Below are positions 52,710 through 61,638 of a stretch of 64,000 nt of DNA, one piece after another. The notes below the pieces were generated by a model. It saw only the letters and a list, made by a program, of their open reading frames with translations. It was not told the DNA's origin and did no database searches. The stretch lies in assembly GCA_002256985.1 (NCBI GenBank), contig NCGO01000008.1:1-64000 (forward strand), given 5' to 3'. Numbering within the stretch: the first letter of the stretch is position 1; each line of letters starts with the position of its first letter. Position numbers and translations under genes: made by a program. This stretch comes from Novosphingobium sp. 28-62-57. Lineage in GTDB: Bacteria; Pseudomonadota; Alphaproteobacteria; Sphingomonadales; Sphingomonadaceae.

Positions 52710-54170
52710 ATGTCCAATCGCCGCACCTTTGCCATCATCTCGCACCCGGACGCCGGGAAGACCACGCTGACCGAGAAGCTCCTGCTTCAGGGCGGGGCGA
52801 TTCACCTGGCTGGTGAAGTGAAGGCGCGCGGCGCGGCGCGGCGGGCGCGGTCTGACTGGATGAAGATCGAGCAGCAGCGCGGGATTTCGGTCACGTCGTC
52901 GGTGATGACATTCCAGAAGGACGGCATCGTCTTCAACCTGCTCGATACGCCGGGCCACGAGGACTTTTCCGAAGACACCTATCGGACGCTGACCGCGGTC
53001 GATTCGGCGATCATGGTGATCGATGCGGCCAAGGGTATCGAGCCGCAGACGCGCAAGCTGTTCGAGGTGTGCCGGTTGCGCTCGGTGCCGATCATCACCT
53101 TTGTGAACAAAGTGGACCGTGAAGGCCGCAGCGTGTTCGAAACGCTCGATGAAGTCGCCGATGCGCTGGCGCTGGATGTGGTGCCGATGTCTTGGCCGAT
53201 CGGCATGGGCGGCGTGTTTCAGGGCGTGATGAGCTTTGCCGATGAAACCATCGCGCGGCCCGAGGGCGATAGCCGCGAATTTCTGGGCAAGATCGAACCG
53301 GCGGTTGATATCCCGGAAGACATTGCCGAAGAGATTGAGCTTGCCCGCGCGGGATCGGCTCTGAAAAACTTTGGCGTGGTCGATCTGATCGAGGCCATCG
53401 CCAAGTTCGCCCCGCCACCGCGCCCGCAATCGTCGAGCGTGGGCACCGTGGACCCCGAGCGCGCCGACGTGACCGGCTTCATCTTCAAGGTGCAGGCGAA
53501 CATGGACCCGCAGCACCGGGACCGCATCGCCTTCATGCGCATGGTTTCGGGCACGTTCAAACGCGGCATGAAGCTGACACCGTCAGGTAGCGGCAAGGCG
53601 ATTGCGGTGCATTCGCCGATCCTGTTCTTTGCGCAGGACCGCGAGATTGCCGATACCGCCGAGGCGGGCGATATCATTGGCATCCCCAACCACGGCACCC
53701 TGCGCGTGGGCGATACGCTTTCGGAAAAGAACGACCTGCGCTTTACCGGCCTGCCCAACTTCGCGCCGGAAATCCTGCGCCGGGTGGTGCTGAAAGACCC
53801 GACCAAGACCAAGCAATTGCGCAAGGCGCTGGACGACCTTTCGGAAGAGGGCGTGATTCAGGTGTTTTACCCGGAGATCGGTTCACAATGGATCGTGGGC
53901 GTGGTGGGGCAGCTGCAGCTGGACGTGCTCGTTTCGCGGTTGGAGGCCGAATACAAGGTTGAGGCGGTGCTCGAACCATCGCCGTTCGATACCGCGCGCT
54001 GGGTGAAGGGCAGTGATACAGCGCTGAAATCCTTTGCTGATTTCAACATCTCGAACCTTGCTAAGGACCGCGATGGCGATCCGGTGTTTATGGCGCGGTC
54101 GGCCTGGGATGTGGGATACCAGCAGGAGCGCAATCCCGAACTGGTGTTCTCCGCTACCAAGGAAAGGTGA
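52710..54170 (+). CDS. prfC: Peptide chain release factor 3
   Basis: The translational GTPase that recycles RF1/RF2 from the ribosome. 486 residues, somewhat shorter than E. coli RF3 (529). G1 SHPDAGKTTLTEKLL, switch ISVTSSVM, G3 DTPGHEDFS, G4 NKVDREG; then beta-barrel domain II and a domain III containing LPNFAPEILRRVVLKDP and GQLQLDVLVSRLEAEY, which set RF3 apart from EF-G. The start MSNRRTFAIISHPDAG is unambiguous. It follows the epimerase gene by 11 bp. Confidence 0.95.
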   Translation: MSNRRTFAIISHPDAGKTTLTEKLLLQGGAIHLAGEVKARGAARRARSDWMKIEQQRGISVTSSVMTFQKDGIVFNLLDTPGHEDFSEDTYRTLTAVDSAIMVIDAAKGIEPQTRKLFEVCRLRSVPIITFVNKVDREGRSVFETLDEVADALALDVVPMSWPIGMGGVFQGVMSFADETIARPEGDSREFLGKIEPAVDIPEDIAEEIELARAGSALKNFGVVDLIEAIAKFAPPPRPQSSSVGTVDPERADVTGFIFKVQANMDPQHRDRIAFMRMVSGTFKRGMKLTPSGSGKAIAVHSPILFFAQDREIADTAEAGDIIGIPNHGTLRVGDTLSEKNDLRFTGLPNFAPEILRRVVLKDPTKTKQLRKALDDLSEEGVIQVFYPEIGSQWIVGVVGQLQLDVLVSRLEAEYKVEAVLEPSPFDTARWVKGSDTALKSFADFNISNLAKDRDGDPVFMARSAWDVGYQQERNPELVFSATKER

Positions 54171-54216
54171 CGTTACGGGGTTGAAACCGCGCCCCATCCG
54201 GCGCAGTTACCGGCCC

Positions 54217-55089
54217 ATGCAGTTACTCGGTCCCACTTCGAACACCTTCATCTCGCAACGCTTGCGGCTCCATTATGTGGACTGGGGCAATGCCGACAAG
54301 CCGCCGCTGCTGCTGGTGCATGGCGGGCGCGACCATTGCCGTTCGTGGGACTGGACCGCCGAAGCGCTGCGCGAAGACTGGCACATCATCGCGATGGACC
54401 ACCGCGGCCATGGCGACAGCCAGTGGACCGAAGATGGCAATTATCGCACGATGGACCTTGTCTATGATGTGGCGCAACTGATCCACCAGCTGGATCTGGC
54501 GCCGGTCACCATCGTCTCGCACTCATGGGGTGCCAACACCAGCCTGCGCTATGCCGGGCTGTTTCCGGAAAACGTGCGCAAGATCGTGGCGATTGAGGGG
54601 CTGTTCCCCACGCCTGACCGCGAAGCCTTGATGAAAAACGTGCCCTTTGCGCGCCGGGTGCGCGAATTCATCGTGGAAAAGCGCAAGGCGGCGGGCCGCC
54701 TCCCGCGCCGCTATCCGACGCTGGAAGATGCCTATGCACGCATGAAGGGGGAGAACCCCTATCTGACCGACGTTCAGGCCCGCCATCTGACGCTGCACGG
54801 CATCAACCGCAACGAAGACGGAACCTTCAGCTGGAAATTCGATCCGCACCTGAACGTGGACGGCGCGCCTTATGACATCAGCATCGAACAGCGAAACGAG
54901 CTGTGGAAGGCGATTACCTGCCCCACGCTGCTGCTGAATGGTGCGGATTCCTGGGCCGGAAACCCTGAGCGCAACGGCATGGCCGAGTATTTCCGCAATG
55001 CGCAAGTGGTGGAATTTGAAAACGCCGGGCACTGGGTCCACCATGACCAGTTCGACAAGTTCATCGCGACGCTGAAGGATTTTCTCTGA
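54217..55089 (+). CDS. Alpha/beta hydrolase
   Basis: A 290-residue alpha/beta-fold hydrolase. The oxyanion region is LLLVHGGRDHCRSWD and the nucleophile elbow is VSHSWGANT (Ser in SHSWG), with the acid in LLLNGADSWAG and the His in FENAGHWVHHD. The family includes esterases, epoxide hydrolases and C-C hydrolases; substrate unknown. The ATG at 54217 begins MQLLGPTSNTF; longer upstream frames lie inside prfC. Its stop codon overlaps the next gene's presumed start by one base. Confidence 0.9.
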   Translation: MQLLGPTSNTFISQRLRLHYVDWGNADKPPLLLVHGGRDHCRSWDWTAEALREDWHIIAMDHRGHGDSQWTEDGNYRTMDLVYDVAQLIHQLDLAPVTIVSHSWGANTSLRYAGLFPENVRKIVAIEGLFPTPDREALMKNVPFARRVREFIVEKRKAAGRLPRRYPTLEDAYARMKGENPYLTDVQARHLTLHGINRNEDGTFSWKFDPHLNVDGAPYDISIEQRNELWKAITCPTLLLNGADSWAGNPERNGMAEYFRNAQVVEFENAGHWVHHDQFDKFIATLKDFL

Positions 55090-55811
55090 TTCAGGGCCGA
55101 AAGCTGAAGGTTGCCAGCTACAACATCCACAAGGGTGTCGGGCTGGACCGGCGGCGCGATCCTGACCGTATTCTCACCATTCTGCGCGAGATCGATGCCG
55201 ATGTGATTGCGCTGCAGGAGGCAGACCGCCGCTTTGGCCTGCGTGAGGCGGTGATTCCGCGCGCGACTTTGGACGATCACAGCCCTTGGATCGTGGCAGA
55301 TCTGGGCCATTATGACAGCGCACGCACGGCGGCGAGCTTGGGCTGGCACGGCAATGCGCTGCTGGTGCGGCGCGGGATCGAGATTGTCGATGCTTGCGCG
55401 GTGCCGCTGCCCACGCTGGAGCCGCGCGGGGCGGTGTGCGTGACGCTGCGCATCGGGGATGCGTTGCTGCGGGTTGTCGGCATGCACCTTGACCTTTCGG
55501 GCCTGCGTCGCCGCCAGCAGGTGCGCGCCGTATGCGATCACGTTGGCTCTTATGAGACGGCGGGCCATGCGGTGATGATGGGCGATCTTAACGAATGGTC
55601 GGTCAGCGCCGGGGCGCTTTCGGCCTTTGCGCCGCCGCTGCGCGTGCTGGCACCGGGCCGCAGCTTCCCGGCGCGCCGTCCGCTGGCGCAACTGGACCGG
55701 ATCGTGGTGAGTGAGGCCGTGACGGTCGAGGCGAGCGGCGTTCATCACAGCGCACTGGCGGCGGTGGGATCGGATCACCTGCCGGTGTGGGCAGCCCTGA
55801 ATCTACCTTAA
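55089..55811 (+). CDS. Endonuclease/exonuclease/phosphatase family protein, presumed ATT start
   Basis: A 240-residue metal-dependent phosphoesterase of the DNase I-like superfamily. Catalytic blocks: VASYNIHKGVG (Asn), VIALQEADRRFG (Glu), MMGDLNEWS (Asp-Asn) and GSDHLPVWA (Asp-His). The first three-quarters of block one lies upstream of any ATG/GTG/TTG: the first ordinary start (GTG 55203) would delete the catalytic Asn and Glu. The codon in the usual overlap position, TGATT at 55087-55091, is ATT. So the true start is probably ATT (or CTG 55086). Substrate could be a phospholipid, nucleic acid or phosphate ester. Confidence 0.82.
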   Translation: MQGRKLKVASYNIHKGVGLDRRRDPDRILTILREIDADVIALQEADRRFGLREAVIPRATLDDHSPWIVADLGHYDSARTAASLGWHGNALLVRRGIEIVDACAVPLPTLEPRGAVCVTLRIGDALLRVVGMHLDLSGLRRRQQVRAVCDHVGSYETAGHAVMMGDLNEWSVSAGALSAFAPPLRVLAPGRSFPARRPLAQLDRIVVSEAVTVEASGVHHSALAAVGSDHLPVWAALNLP

Positions 55812-55955
55812 TTTCTGCGCCTGCTGCGATTTGAAGCAAGCCCGTCTGCCTAAAAAATAGGCATCACGTATAACATGCACAAGATTCGGGCGTCATAAGC
55901 CCGCTCATCGGACAACTTTGCTCCCATAAACGCCCCAATCCGTATTGTTGCTGAT

Positions 55956-55972
55956 TTGGCATGCCCCTTGCT
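55956..55972 (+). promoter_or_regulatory. Sigma-54 promoter of glnK-amtB
   Basis: TTGGCATGCCCCTTGCT carries the -24 GG (55958-55959) and -12 GC (55970-55971) with exactly ten bases between, the sigma-54 consensus. It is 58 bp upstream of the glnK start. NtrC-type activation under nitrogen limitation is expected; a clear pair of NtrC sites further up was not identified. Confidence 0.85.
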
Positions 55973-56029
55973 TAACGATTTGTTGCCGGCAGGTCGCCCG
56001 GCGTGTGGGCAACGAAAAAGGGGGCATGA

Positions 56030-56368
56030 ATGAAATTCATCATCGCCATCATCAAGCCGTTCAAGCTGGACGAAGTGCGTGAAGCACTGTCGGCGCTTGG
56101 CGTGGCTGGGATGACGGTGTCGGAGGTGAAGGGCTTTGGTCGGCAAAAAGGGCAGACCGAAATTTACCGTGGCGCCGAATATTCGACGAACATGCTGCCG
56201 AAGGTGAAGATCGAAATCGCTGCCAGCGATGATCTTGCGCCGCAGATCGTGGAAACGATCCAGCAGGCCGCCAGCACCGAAGCGATCGGTGACGGGAAGG
56301 TGTTCGTGCTCGATCTCGCATCGGCCACCCGCATCCGCACTGGCGAAACCGGGGATACCGCGCTGTGA
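56030..56368 (+). CDS. glnK: Nitrogen regulatory protein P-II
   Basis: A 112-residue PII signal protein. It begins MKFIIAIIKPFKLDEVREAL; the T-loop GRQKGQTEIYRGAEYS has Tyr51, the residue uridylylated by GlnD; the B- and C-loops (IGDGKVFVLDLASATRIRTG) bind ATP/ADP and 2-oxoglutarate. Coupling to the ammonium channel gene downstream marks it as GlnK, which blocks AmtB when nitrogen is plentiful. Transcribed from a sigma-54 promoter. GlnD is encoded at 40275. Confidence 0.95.
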   Translation: MKFIIAIIKPFKLDEVREALSALGVAGMTVSEVKGFGRQKGQTEIYRGAEYSTNMLPKVKIEIAASDDLAPQIVETIQQAASTEAIGDGKVFVLDLASATRIRTGETGDTAL

Positions 56369-56403
56369 GCGCGCCTTCCATTTCCGACCTTAGGGGAACC
56401 AAC

Positions 56404-57822
56404 ATGATCCGTAAGATGATCTGTGGCTTGGCGGGAACGGGCGCTTCGCTCTTCGCTGCCACTGCTGCTTTTGCCCAGGATGGGCCAATCAAGGCTCCGA
56501 CCGTTGAACAGATGGCCGGCATGGTTAACAAGGGCGATACGACCTGGATGCTGGTTTCGTCAGCTCTCGTCCTGATGATGAGCGTTCCGGCGCTTGCACT
56601 TTTCTACGGCGGCCTTGTTCGCACCAAGAACATGCTCTCGGTGCTGATGCAGGTCTTCATGATCGTTTCGGTCGCGGCACTCGTGTGGGTCAGCTGGGGC
56701 TATTCGATGGCCTTCACCAGCGGTGGTTCGTTCGTTGGCGGCTTCTCCAAGATGTTCCTGAAGGGCGTTGACGCAACGACTTATGCGGCAACCTTCTCGA
56801 ACAACGTCTACATCCCCGAATATGCTTTCGTCATCTTCCAGATGACCTTTGCCTGCATCACGCCAGCGCTGATCGTCGGTGCCTTTGCCGAGCGCGTGAA
56901 GTTCTCGGCGCTGATGGTGTTCACCGTCCTGTGGCTGACGGCGATCTACTTCCCGATGGCGCACATGGTATGGTACTGGGCTGGCCCGGACTTCCTGCCC
57001 GATGCACCGACCGATGCCGGTTTCCTGTGGGCGATGGGCGCACTGGACTTCGCTGGCGGCACCGTTGTGCACATCAACGCTGGTATCGCTGGCCTCGTGG
57101 GCTGCATCATGATCGGCAAGCGCGTGGGCTTTGGCAAGGAAGCCACCCCGCCGCACTCGCTGACCATGACCATGATCGGCGCTTCGCTGCTGTGGGTGGG
57201 CTGGTTCGGCTTCAACGCTGGTTCCAACCTTGAAGCCAATGGCGTCACCGCAGTTGCCTTCATCAACACCTTCGTCGCCACTGCCGCCGCCGCCGTCTCC
57301 TGGGCGATCGTCGAGCAACTTCACCACGGCAAGCCTTCGATGCTGGGCGCTGCTACGGGTGCCGTCGCTGGCCTCGTCGCCATCACGCCGGCTTCGGGTC
57401 TTGGCGCTCCGATGACCTCGATCGTCCTCGGCCTCGTCGTCTCGCCGATCTGCTACATCTTCGTCAGCACGCTGAAGAACAAGCTCAAGTACGACGACAC
57501 GCTCGACGTCTTCGGCGTCCACGGGGTTGGCGGCATCGTTGGCGCCATCGCCACCGGCATCGTCGCGGCTCCTTCGCTCGGCGGCCAGGGTGTGTTCGAT
57601 TACACCGTGTTCCCGGCAGGTTTCGATGCTGACAGCTACAGCATCGGCACCCAGGTGATGACGCAGATCAAGGCGGTCGTGTTCACCGTGCTCTTCTCGG
57701 GTATCGGCTCTGCGATCCTCTTCTTCATCGTCGACAAGACCATCGGTCTGCGTCCGTCGGAAGAAGCAGAGCGCGAAGGCCTCGACATCTCCGAACACGG
57801 CGAGCGCGCCTACAACTACTGA
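56404..57822 (+). CDS. amtB: Ammonium transporter
   Basis: A trimeric ammonium channel subunit of 472 residues with a cleavable N-terminal signal (ends AAFAQDG) and eleven membrane helices. Pore features: Phe gate region YGGLVRTKNML, first twin His in GTVVHINAG, second in FGVHGVGGIVG, and the PII-binding cytoplasmic tail EEAEREGLDISEHGERAYNY. The ATG at 56404 has GGGGAACC upstream; 36 bp after the glnK stop. The pair shares the sigma-54 promoter and ends in a strong terminator. Confidence 0.96.
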   Translation: MIRKMICGLAGTGASLFAATAAFAQDGPIKAPTVEQMAGMVNKGDTTWMLVSSALVLMMSVPALALFYGGLVRTKNMLSVLMQVFMIVSVAALVWVSWGYSMAFTSGGSFVGGFSKMFLKGVDATTYAATFSNNVYIPEYAFVIFQMTFACITPALIVGAFAERVKFSALMVFTVLWLTAIYFPMAHMVWYWAGPDFLPDAPTDAGFLWAMGALDFAGGTVVHINAGIAGLVGCIMIGKRVGFGKEATPPHSLTMTMIGASLLWVGWFGFNAGSNLEANGVTAVAFINTFVATAAAAVSWAIVEQLHHGKPSMLGAATGAVAGLVAITPASGLGAPMTSIVLGLVVSPICYIFVSTLKNKLKYDDTLDVFGVHGVGGIVGAIATGIVAAPSLGGQGVFDYTVFPAGFDADSYSIGTQVMTQIKAVVFTVLFSGIGSAILFFIVDKTIGLRPSEEAEREGLDISEHGERAYNY

Positions 57823-57941
57823 TCGGCCTTCGCCGACTGGTAACTACTAAGTTTAACCGAATTGGCGGGGTGGGAGTACCGGAACCTCTCCCTCTCAAAC
57901 CCTCACCCCGCCAAACCATGTTCCTCCTGCGAACAGACTAA

Positions 57942-57976
57942 GGCCGGAAGCGCTAGCCCGCTTCCGGCCCTTTTTT
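57942..57976 (+). terminator. Intrinsic terminator after amtB
   Basis: GGCCGGAAGC (57942-57951) pairs with GCTTCCGGCC (57960-57969) over an eight-base loop, followed by C and six T. Confidence 0.93.
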
Positions 57977-58051
57977 CGTCTGTGGCCTTTTTTCGCCTGT
58001 GTCTTGCGGTCCGCTTGCCGGAAACCCGCGTAATCCCTAAGGCGCAGAGCC

Positions 58052-59170
58052 ATGGCACACGCACCGCAAATCCCATCCGCCCCGCAACCGAAAAGCTGGA
58101 TCACGGGCATTCATGCCTATGTCCCCGGCAAATCGACCGGCAAGGACGGGCAGGCGCTGATCAAGCTTTCGGCCAACGAAAACCCGCTCGGCACCAGTGC
58201 CGCTGCGCTGGCAGCGCGCGCCCATGCAGGCGATCCGGCGGTCTATCCCGATCCTGATAGCACCGCGCTGCGCATTGCCATTGCGCAAGTCCATGGGCTT
58301 GATGCGGCGCGGGTGGTCATGGGCACAGGGTCGGACGAGCTGCTCAATCTGGCAGCACAGGCCTATGCCGGGCCGGGCGATGAAGTGGTCTATGTGCGCT
58401 ATGGTTTTTCGGTCTACGATATCGCCGCGCGCCGCTGTGGCGCGACGCCGGTGGTTGCGCCCGATGCCGATTATGGCACCGATGTCGACGCGCTGCTGGC
58501 CTGCGTGACGGAGCGGACGCGCGTGGTGTTCCTCGCCAATCCGAACAACCCCACCGGCAGCTGGCTCCCTCGGGCAGAGATCGCGCGCCTCCATGCCGGC
58601 CTGCGCCCCGATATCCTGCTGGTGCTGGATGGGGCCTATGCCGAATATGTTGCGCCCGAACATGATGATGGTGCGCTCGATCTTGCCACCAGTGCCCAGA
58701 ACGTGCTGGCCACGCGGACTTTTTCCAAGATTTATGGTCTTGCCGGTGAACGCATTGGCTGGGGCACCGGACACCCGGCCATTGTCGATATGCTCAACCG
58801 CATTCGCGGGCCGTTCAACGTCTCGCTCAGCGCTCAGGCCAGTGGTCTTGCCGCGGTGCAGGATCAGGCCTTCGTCGAAGCCTCACGCCGCCACAATGCG
58901 CAAGAACGCGCCCGCTTTGTCGAGCGGCTGGAAGCGCTTGGCAACCATGGCGTGCGGCCTCTGCCCAGTCAGGCCAACTTCGTGCTGATCCTGTTCGAAG
59001 GCGCGTTGACGGCAGAGCAAGTCTATAGCGGCCTGATGGACCACGGCTATATTACCCGCTGGTTACCGGGGCAGGGCCTGCCGCAAGGCCTGCGCATCAC
59101 CATCGGCACGGCAGCGCAGATGGACCAGATTGCCGATGCCATCGCCCAGATGTGCGAAGCCGCAAAATGA
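58052..59170 (+). CDS. hisC: Histidinol-phosphate aminotransferase
   Basis: A 372-residue PLP-dependent class I/II aminotransferase of histidine synthesis that in many bacteria also serves tyrosine and phenylalanine synthesis. Motifs: [23 protein letters not shown], and the PLP-lysine in [18 protein letters not shown]. The stop overlaps the tyrA start by ATGA. hisC next to tyrA, outside a his operon, is the usual alphaproteobacterial arrangement and argues for an aromatic amino acid role. Confidence 0.93.
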   Translation: MAHAPQIPSAPQPKSWITGIHAYVPGKSTGKDGQALIKLSANENPLGTSAAALAARAHAGDPAVYPDPDSTALRIAIAQVHGLDAARVVMGTGSDELLNLAAQAYAGPGDEVVYVRYGFSVYDIAARRCGATPVVAPDADYGTDVDALLACVTERTRVVFLANPNNPTGSWLPRAEIARLHAGLRPDILLVLDGAYAEYVAPEHDDGALDLATSAQNVLATRTFSKIYGLAGERIGWGTGHPAIVDMLNRIRGPFNVSLSAQASGLAAVQDQAFVEASRRHNAQERARFVERLEALGNHGVRPLPSQANFVLILFEGALTAEQVYSGLMDHGYITRWLPGQGLPQGLRITIGTAAQMDQIADAIAQMCEAAK

Positions 59171-60093
59171 GTGCCGCGCCGTTCAGCCAGATCACCATCG
59201 TCGGCCTTGGCCTGCTGGGCGGGTCGATCGGCCATGCCGTGCAGGCCTATCTGCCCGGCACCACGGTGGTTGGCTATGACGCTGATCCGCAAGTCCGCAC
59301 CGCCGCGCGCGATTTGAAGCTGGCCCACCGTATTGCCGACAGCGCCGAACAGGCAGCGGCAGGGTCAGACCTCGTGATTTTCTGCGTGCCGGTGGGCGCG
59401 ATGGGCGCAGCCGCCCGCGCGATTGCGCCGGGGCTTTCAAAAGACGCGCTGGTCAGTGATGTCGGCTCGTCCAAGGCGACCGTTGCCGCCGCTTTGGCCG
59501 AAGCGCTGCCCGGCCACCACATTATCCCCGCGCACCCTGTGGCAGGGACCGAGCGCAGCGGGCCGGACGCGGGCTTTGCCACGCTGTTCCGCAACCGCTG
59601 GTGCATCGTCACCCCGCCCGCCGATGCCGACCCGGCGCTCAGCGCGCGCCTCGTGGCCTTCTGGGAAGCGCTGGGCGCGCGGGTGGAGGTGATGGACGCC
59701 GATCACCATGACAAGGTGCTGGCCGTCACCAGCCACCTGCCGCACCTGATCGCCTATACCATCGTCGGCACCGCGTCGGACCTCGAACAGGTGACACAGA
59801 GCGAGGTCATCAAGTATTCGGCAGGGGGTTTCCGCGATTTCACCCGCATCGCCGCATCAGACCCCACGATGTGGCGCGATGTGTTCCTGACCAACCGCGA
59901 AGCCGTGCTCGAAATGCTCCAGCGTTTCACCGAAGACCTGACCGAGCTGCAAAAAGCCATCCGCAAGGGCGATGGCGATGTGCTGTTCGACCATTTCACC
60001 CGCACCCGCGCGATCCGGCGGGGCATTATCGAGATGGGGCAGGACGATGCGCGGCCGGACTTTGGCCGCAGCGATCATTTGGGGCAGGGGTAG
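59167..60093 (+). CDS. tyrA: Prephenate/arogenate dehydrogenase
   Basis: A 308-residue NAD(P)-dependent dehydrogenase of tyrosine synthesis. The Rossmann motif is [28 protein letters not shown] is the substrate-binding block with the catalytic His; SHLPHLIAY and [17 protein letters not shown] are also family marks. No ACT or chorismate mutase domain. The ATG at 59167 overlaps hisC by 4 bp. A degenerate copy of its codons for [19 protein letters not shown] is found 1.5 kb away at 61440. Confidence 0.93.
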   Translation: MSAAPFSQITIVGLGLLGGSIGHAVQAYLPGTTVVGYDADPQVRTAARDLKLAHRIADSAEQAAAGSDLVIFCVPVGAMGAAARAIAPGLSKDALVSDVGSSKATVAAALAEALPGHHIIPAHPVAGTERSGPDAGFATLFRNRWCIVTPPADADPALSARLVAFWEALGARVEVMDADHHDKVLAVTSHLPHLIAYTIVGTASDLEQVTQSEVIKYSAGGFRDFTRIAASDPTMWRDVFLTNREAVLEMLQRFTEDLTELQKAIRKGDGDVLFDHFTRTRAIRRGIIEMGQDDARPDFGRSDHLGQG

Positions 60094-60106
60094 GAGGGGT
60101 AAGGCC

Positions 60107-61345
60107 CTACCACCCGTTGCGCTCCAGCATGGGGGTCATAAAGCGGTTAAGGCCAGCGGCCAGCATGGCCAGCCCTGCGCGGCGCGATGGCGACAGATGG
60201 CGCGCATCGACCGCCATATATTCGATCACTCCGTGCGCACCGCGATTGCGTTTGAATTCCGAAGCGCCGGATGATCCGTGAAAGCGCAGGCCGCTGTTCA
60301 TCGCCAGCTCCGCTGCCAGATAGCTGGCAATCCGGTACAGGCCCAAGTCTTGCGGGCAGGCCATGTCATAGCCCATTAGCGGCACCGTGCCCACGCCGCC
60401 TGCACTGCGCAGGGCGGCAAAGGCCATGATCGTCCCCGCCGCATCGCGCACCAGGCAATAGCGCAGCAGCCCTGTTTGCGCGCTCAATGCGATAAAGCGC
60501 GGGCTGAATATTGGGTTGATGGCCGAATAGCGCCCCACGTAAAGCTGGTGGTACAGATCGGCTATGCGGGCACAGTCTGCATCATTGAGCGCGGCGGGCT
60601 GCTCTGCCACCAGCCCTGATCGTTTGAGCGCGCGGGCATCGTTGCGGGTCTGGTTGCGCGGGTGCCACGATCCTTTCAGGTCATCGGTCACCCACACCTG
60701 CCGCGAAGGCAGCAGCGTCCAGCCATCGGCGCGCGCGGCATTCAGCAGGGCAGGGCAGGTCCATTCGTCCAGCGAACGGATGATCAGGAAGTGATCGGGA
60801 TAGCGCGCCGCCAGCAAGGCGCGCATCGCATCAAGGCCTTGTCCCTCCCACAGGCCGTGCAAGTTGGTGGACAGGAGCCAGTTATCAAGGTGCACCGCGC
60901 GATTGAGCCGGACCATGCGCAGCAAGCCGTCCAGTGTGCCCAGCACGGCGTGCGCGGCAAGCTGCTTCCGCCCAAGGCCCAGCAACGCCACCTCATCGCG
61001 GGCATAGAGCACATAGGCGCTGTGCGGGCTGGCCACATAGGACCGGCCCACCGCGCCATCATCCACCGTGATCGGCAGATGCAGATCGCCCTGCCGCAGC
61101 ATCAGCACATCGCTGGCCGCATTGGTCACCAGCGCCGAAGTGCCATGATCCCGCAGAGCCGCGACATATGATGCAGCAAGGCTGTTCAAACCACGCAGCG
61201 CCGCCGGGCTATCGATCAGCTCGGGAACGCCAAACGAGAGCGCCTGTGCCGGCACCACCCGATGGCTCCTGCCTTCCAGCGGTGAGGCAATAATACTAGC
61301 GATCCCCATCCCTCCCCGCGCCACGCCATACCCGCCGCGACGCAT
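60107..61345 (-). CDS. GNAT/BioF2-like acyltransferase of unknown substrate
   Basis: A protein of about 412 residues. The C-terminal half has the look of the GNAT/BioF2-like fold (GLLRYCLVRDAAGTIMAFAAL, LGLYRIASYLAAELAM, RFHGSSGASEFKRNRGAHGV), known from acyltransferases that work on cell-envelope or biotin-like substrates. The first part is unassigned. The Met codons at 61345 and 61309 are both possible starts; the frame beyond them runs into non-coding DNA. Convergent with tyrA, 13 bp apart. Confidence 0.72.
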   Translation of the reverse strand: MRRGGYGVARGGMGIASIIASPLEGRSHRVVPAQALSFGVPELIDSPAALRGLNSLAASYVAALRDHGTSALVTNAASDVLMLRQGDLHLPITVDDGAVGRSYVASPHSAYVLYARDEVALLGLGRKQLAAHAVLGTLDGLLRMVRLNRAVHLDNWLLSTNLHGLWEGQGLDAMRALLAARYPDHFLIIRSLDEWTCPALLNAARADGWTLLPSRQVWVTDDLKGSWHPRNQTRNDARALKRSGLVAEQPAALNDADCARIADLYHQLYVGRYSAINPIFSPRFIALSAQTGLLRYCLVRDAAGTIMAFAALRSAGGVGTVPLMGYDMACPQDLGLYRIASYLAAELAMNSGLRFHGSSGASEFKRNRGAHGVIEYMAVDARHLSPSRRAGLAMLAAGLNRFMTPMLERNGW

Positions 61346-61439
61346 GGCTAGAAAGCCAACATGACGCTGCGATGAAACTTGGTGTTTGTGCGTAGGGGGG
61401 CGTGCGGGGCGCTTACTAACTGCGAAGAACTTTGGAAAA

Positions 61440-61511
61440 TGGCGCGACGTGGGCCTGACGAACCGCAAAGCTTTGCTTGAAGTGCGCCAGCGCTTCATTG
61501 AGGCGCTGCTG
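61440..61511 (+). pseudogene. Decayed fragment of a tyrA-like gene
   Basis: In the + frame this reads WRDVGLTNRKALLEVRQRF followed by IEALL, against [19 protein letters not shown] and TEDLT in the intact tyrA at about 59872. About 16 of 24 codons give the same residue, and nucleotide identity is roughly three-quarters by eye. No start, no dehydrogenase core and no continuation are present, so it is a remnant. The 293-bp stretch around it (61346-61638) holds no other gene. Confidence 0.6.
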
Positions 61512-61638
61512 ACGGCGGTTGACGACCAAAGTTGGTCGTTCCAGCCCTCTTTACTGAATGTCAGCTTGCCAACAAACCTGCGGCAGCCAATCGGCCGGGA
61601 CTGGCACAGCAAAAGGGCAGCACGGATCTCCGCCGAGA

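Noticed and set aside
55203..55811. Start of the DNase I-like gene at GTG 55203
   Set aside because: It would remove the catalytic Asn and Glu blocks that are intact upstream in the same frame.
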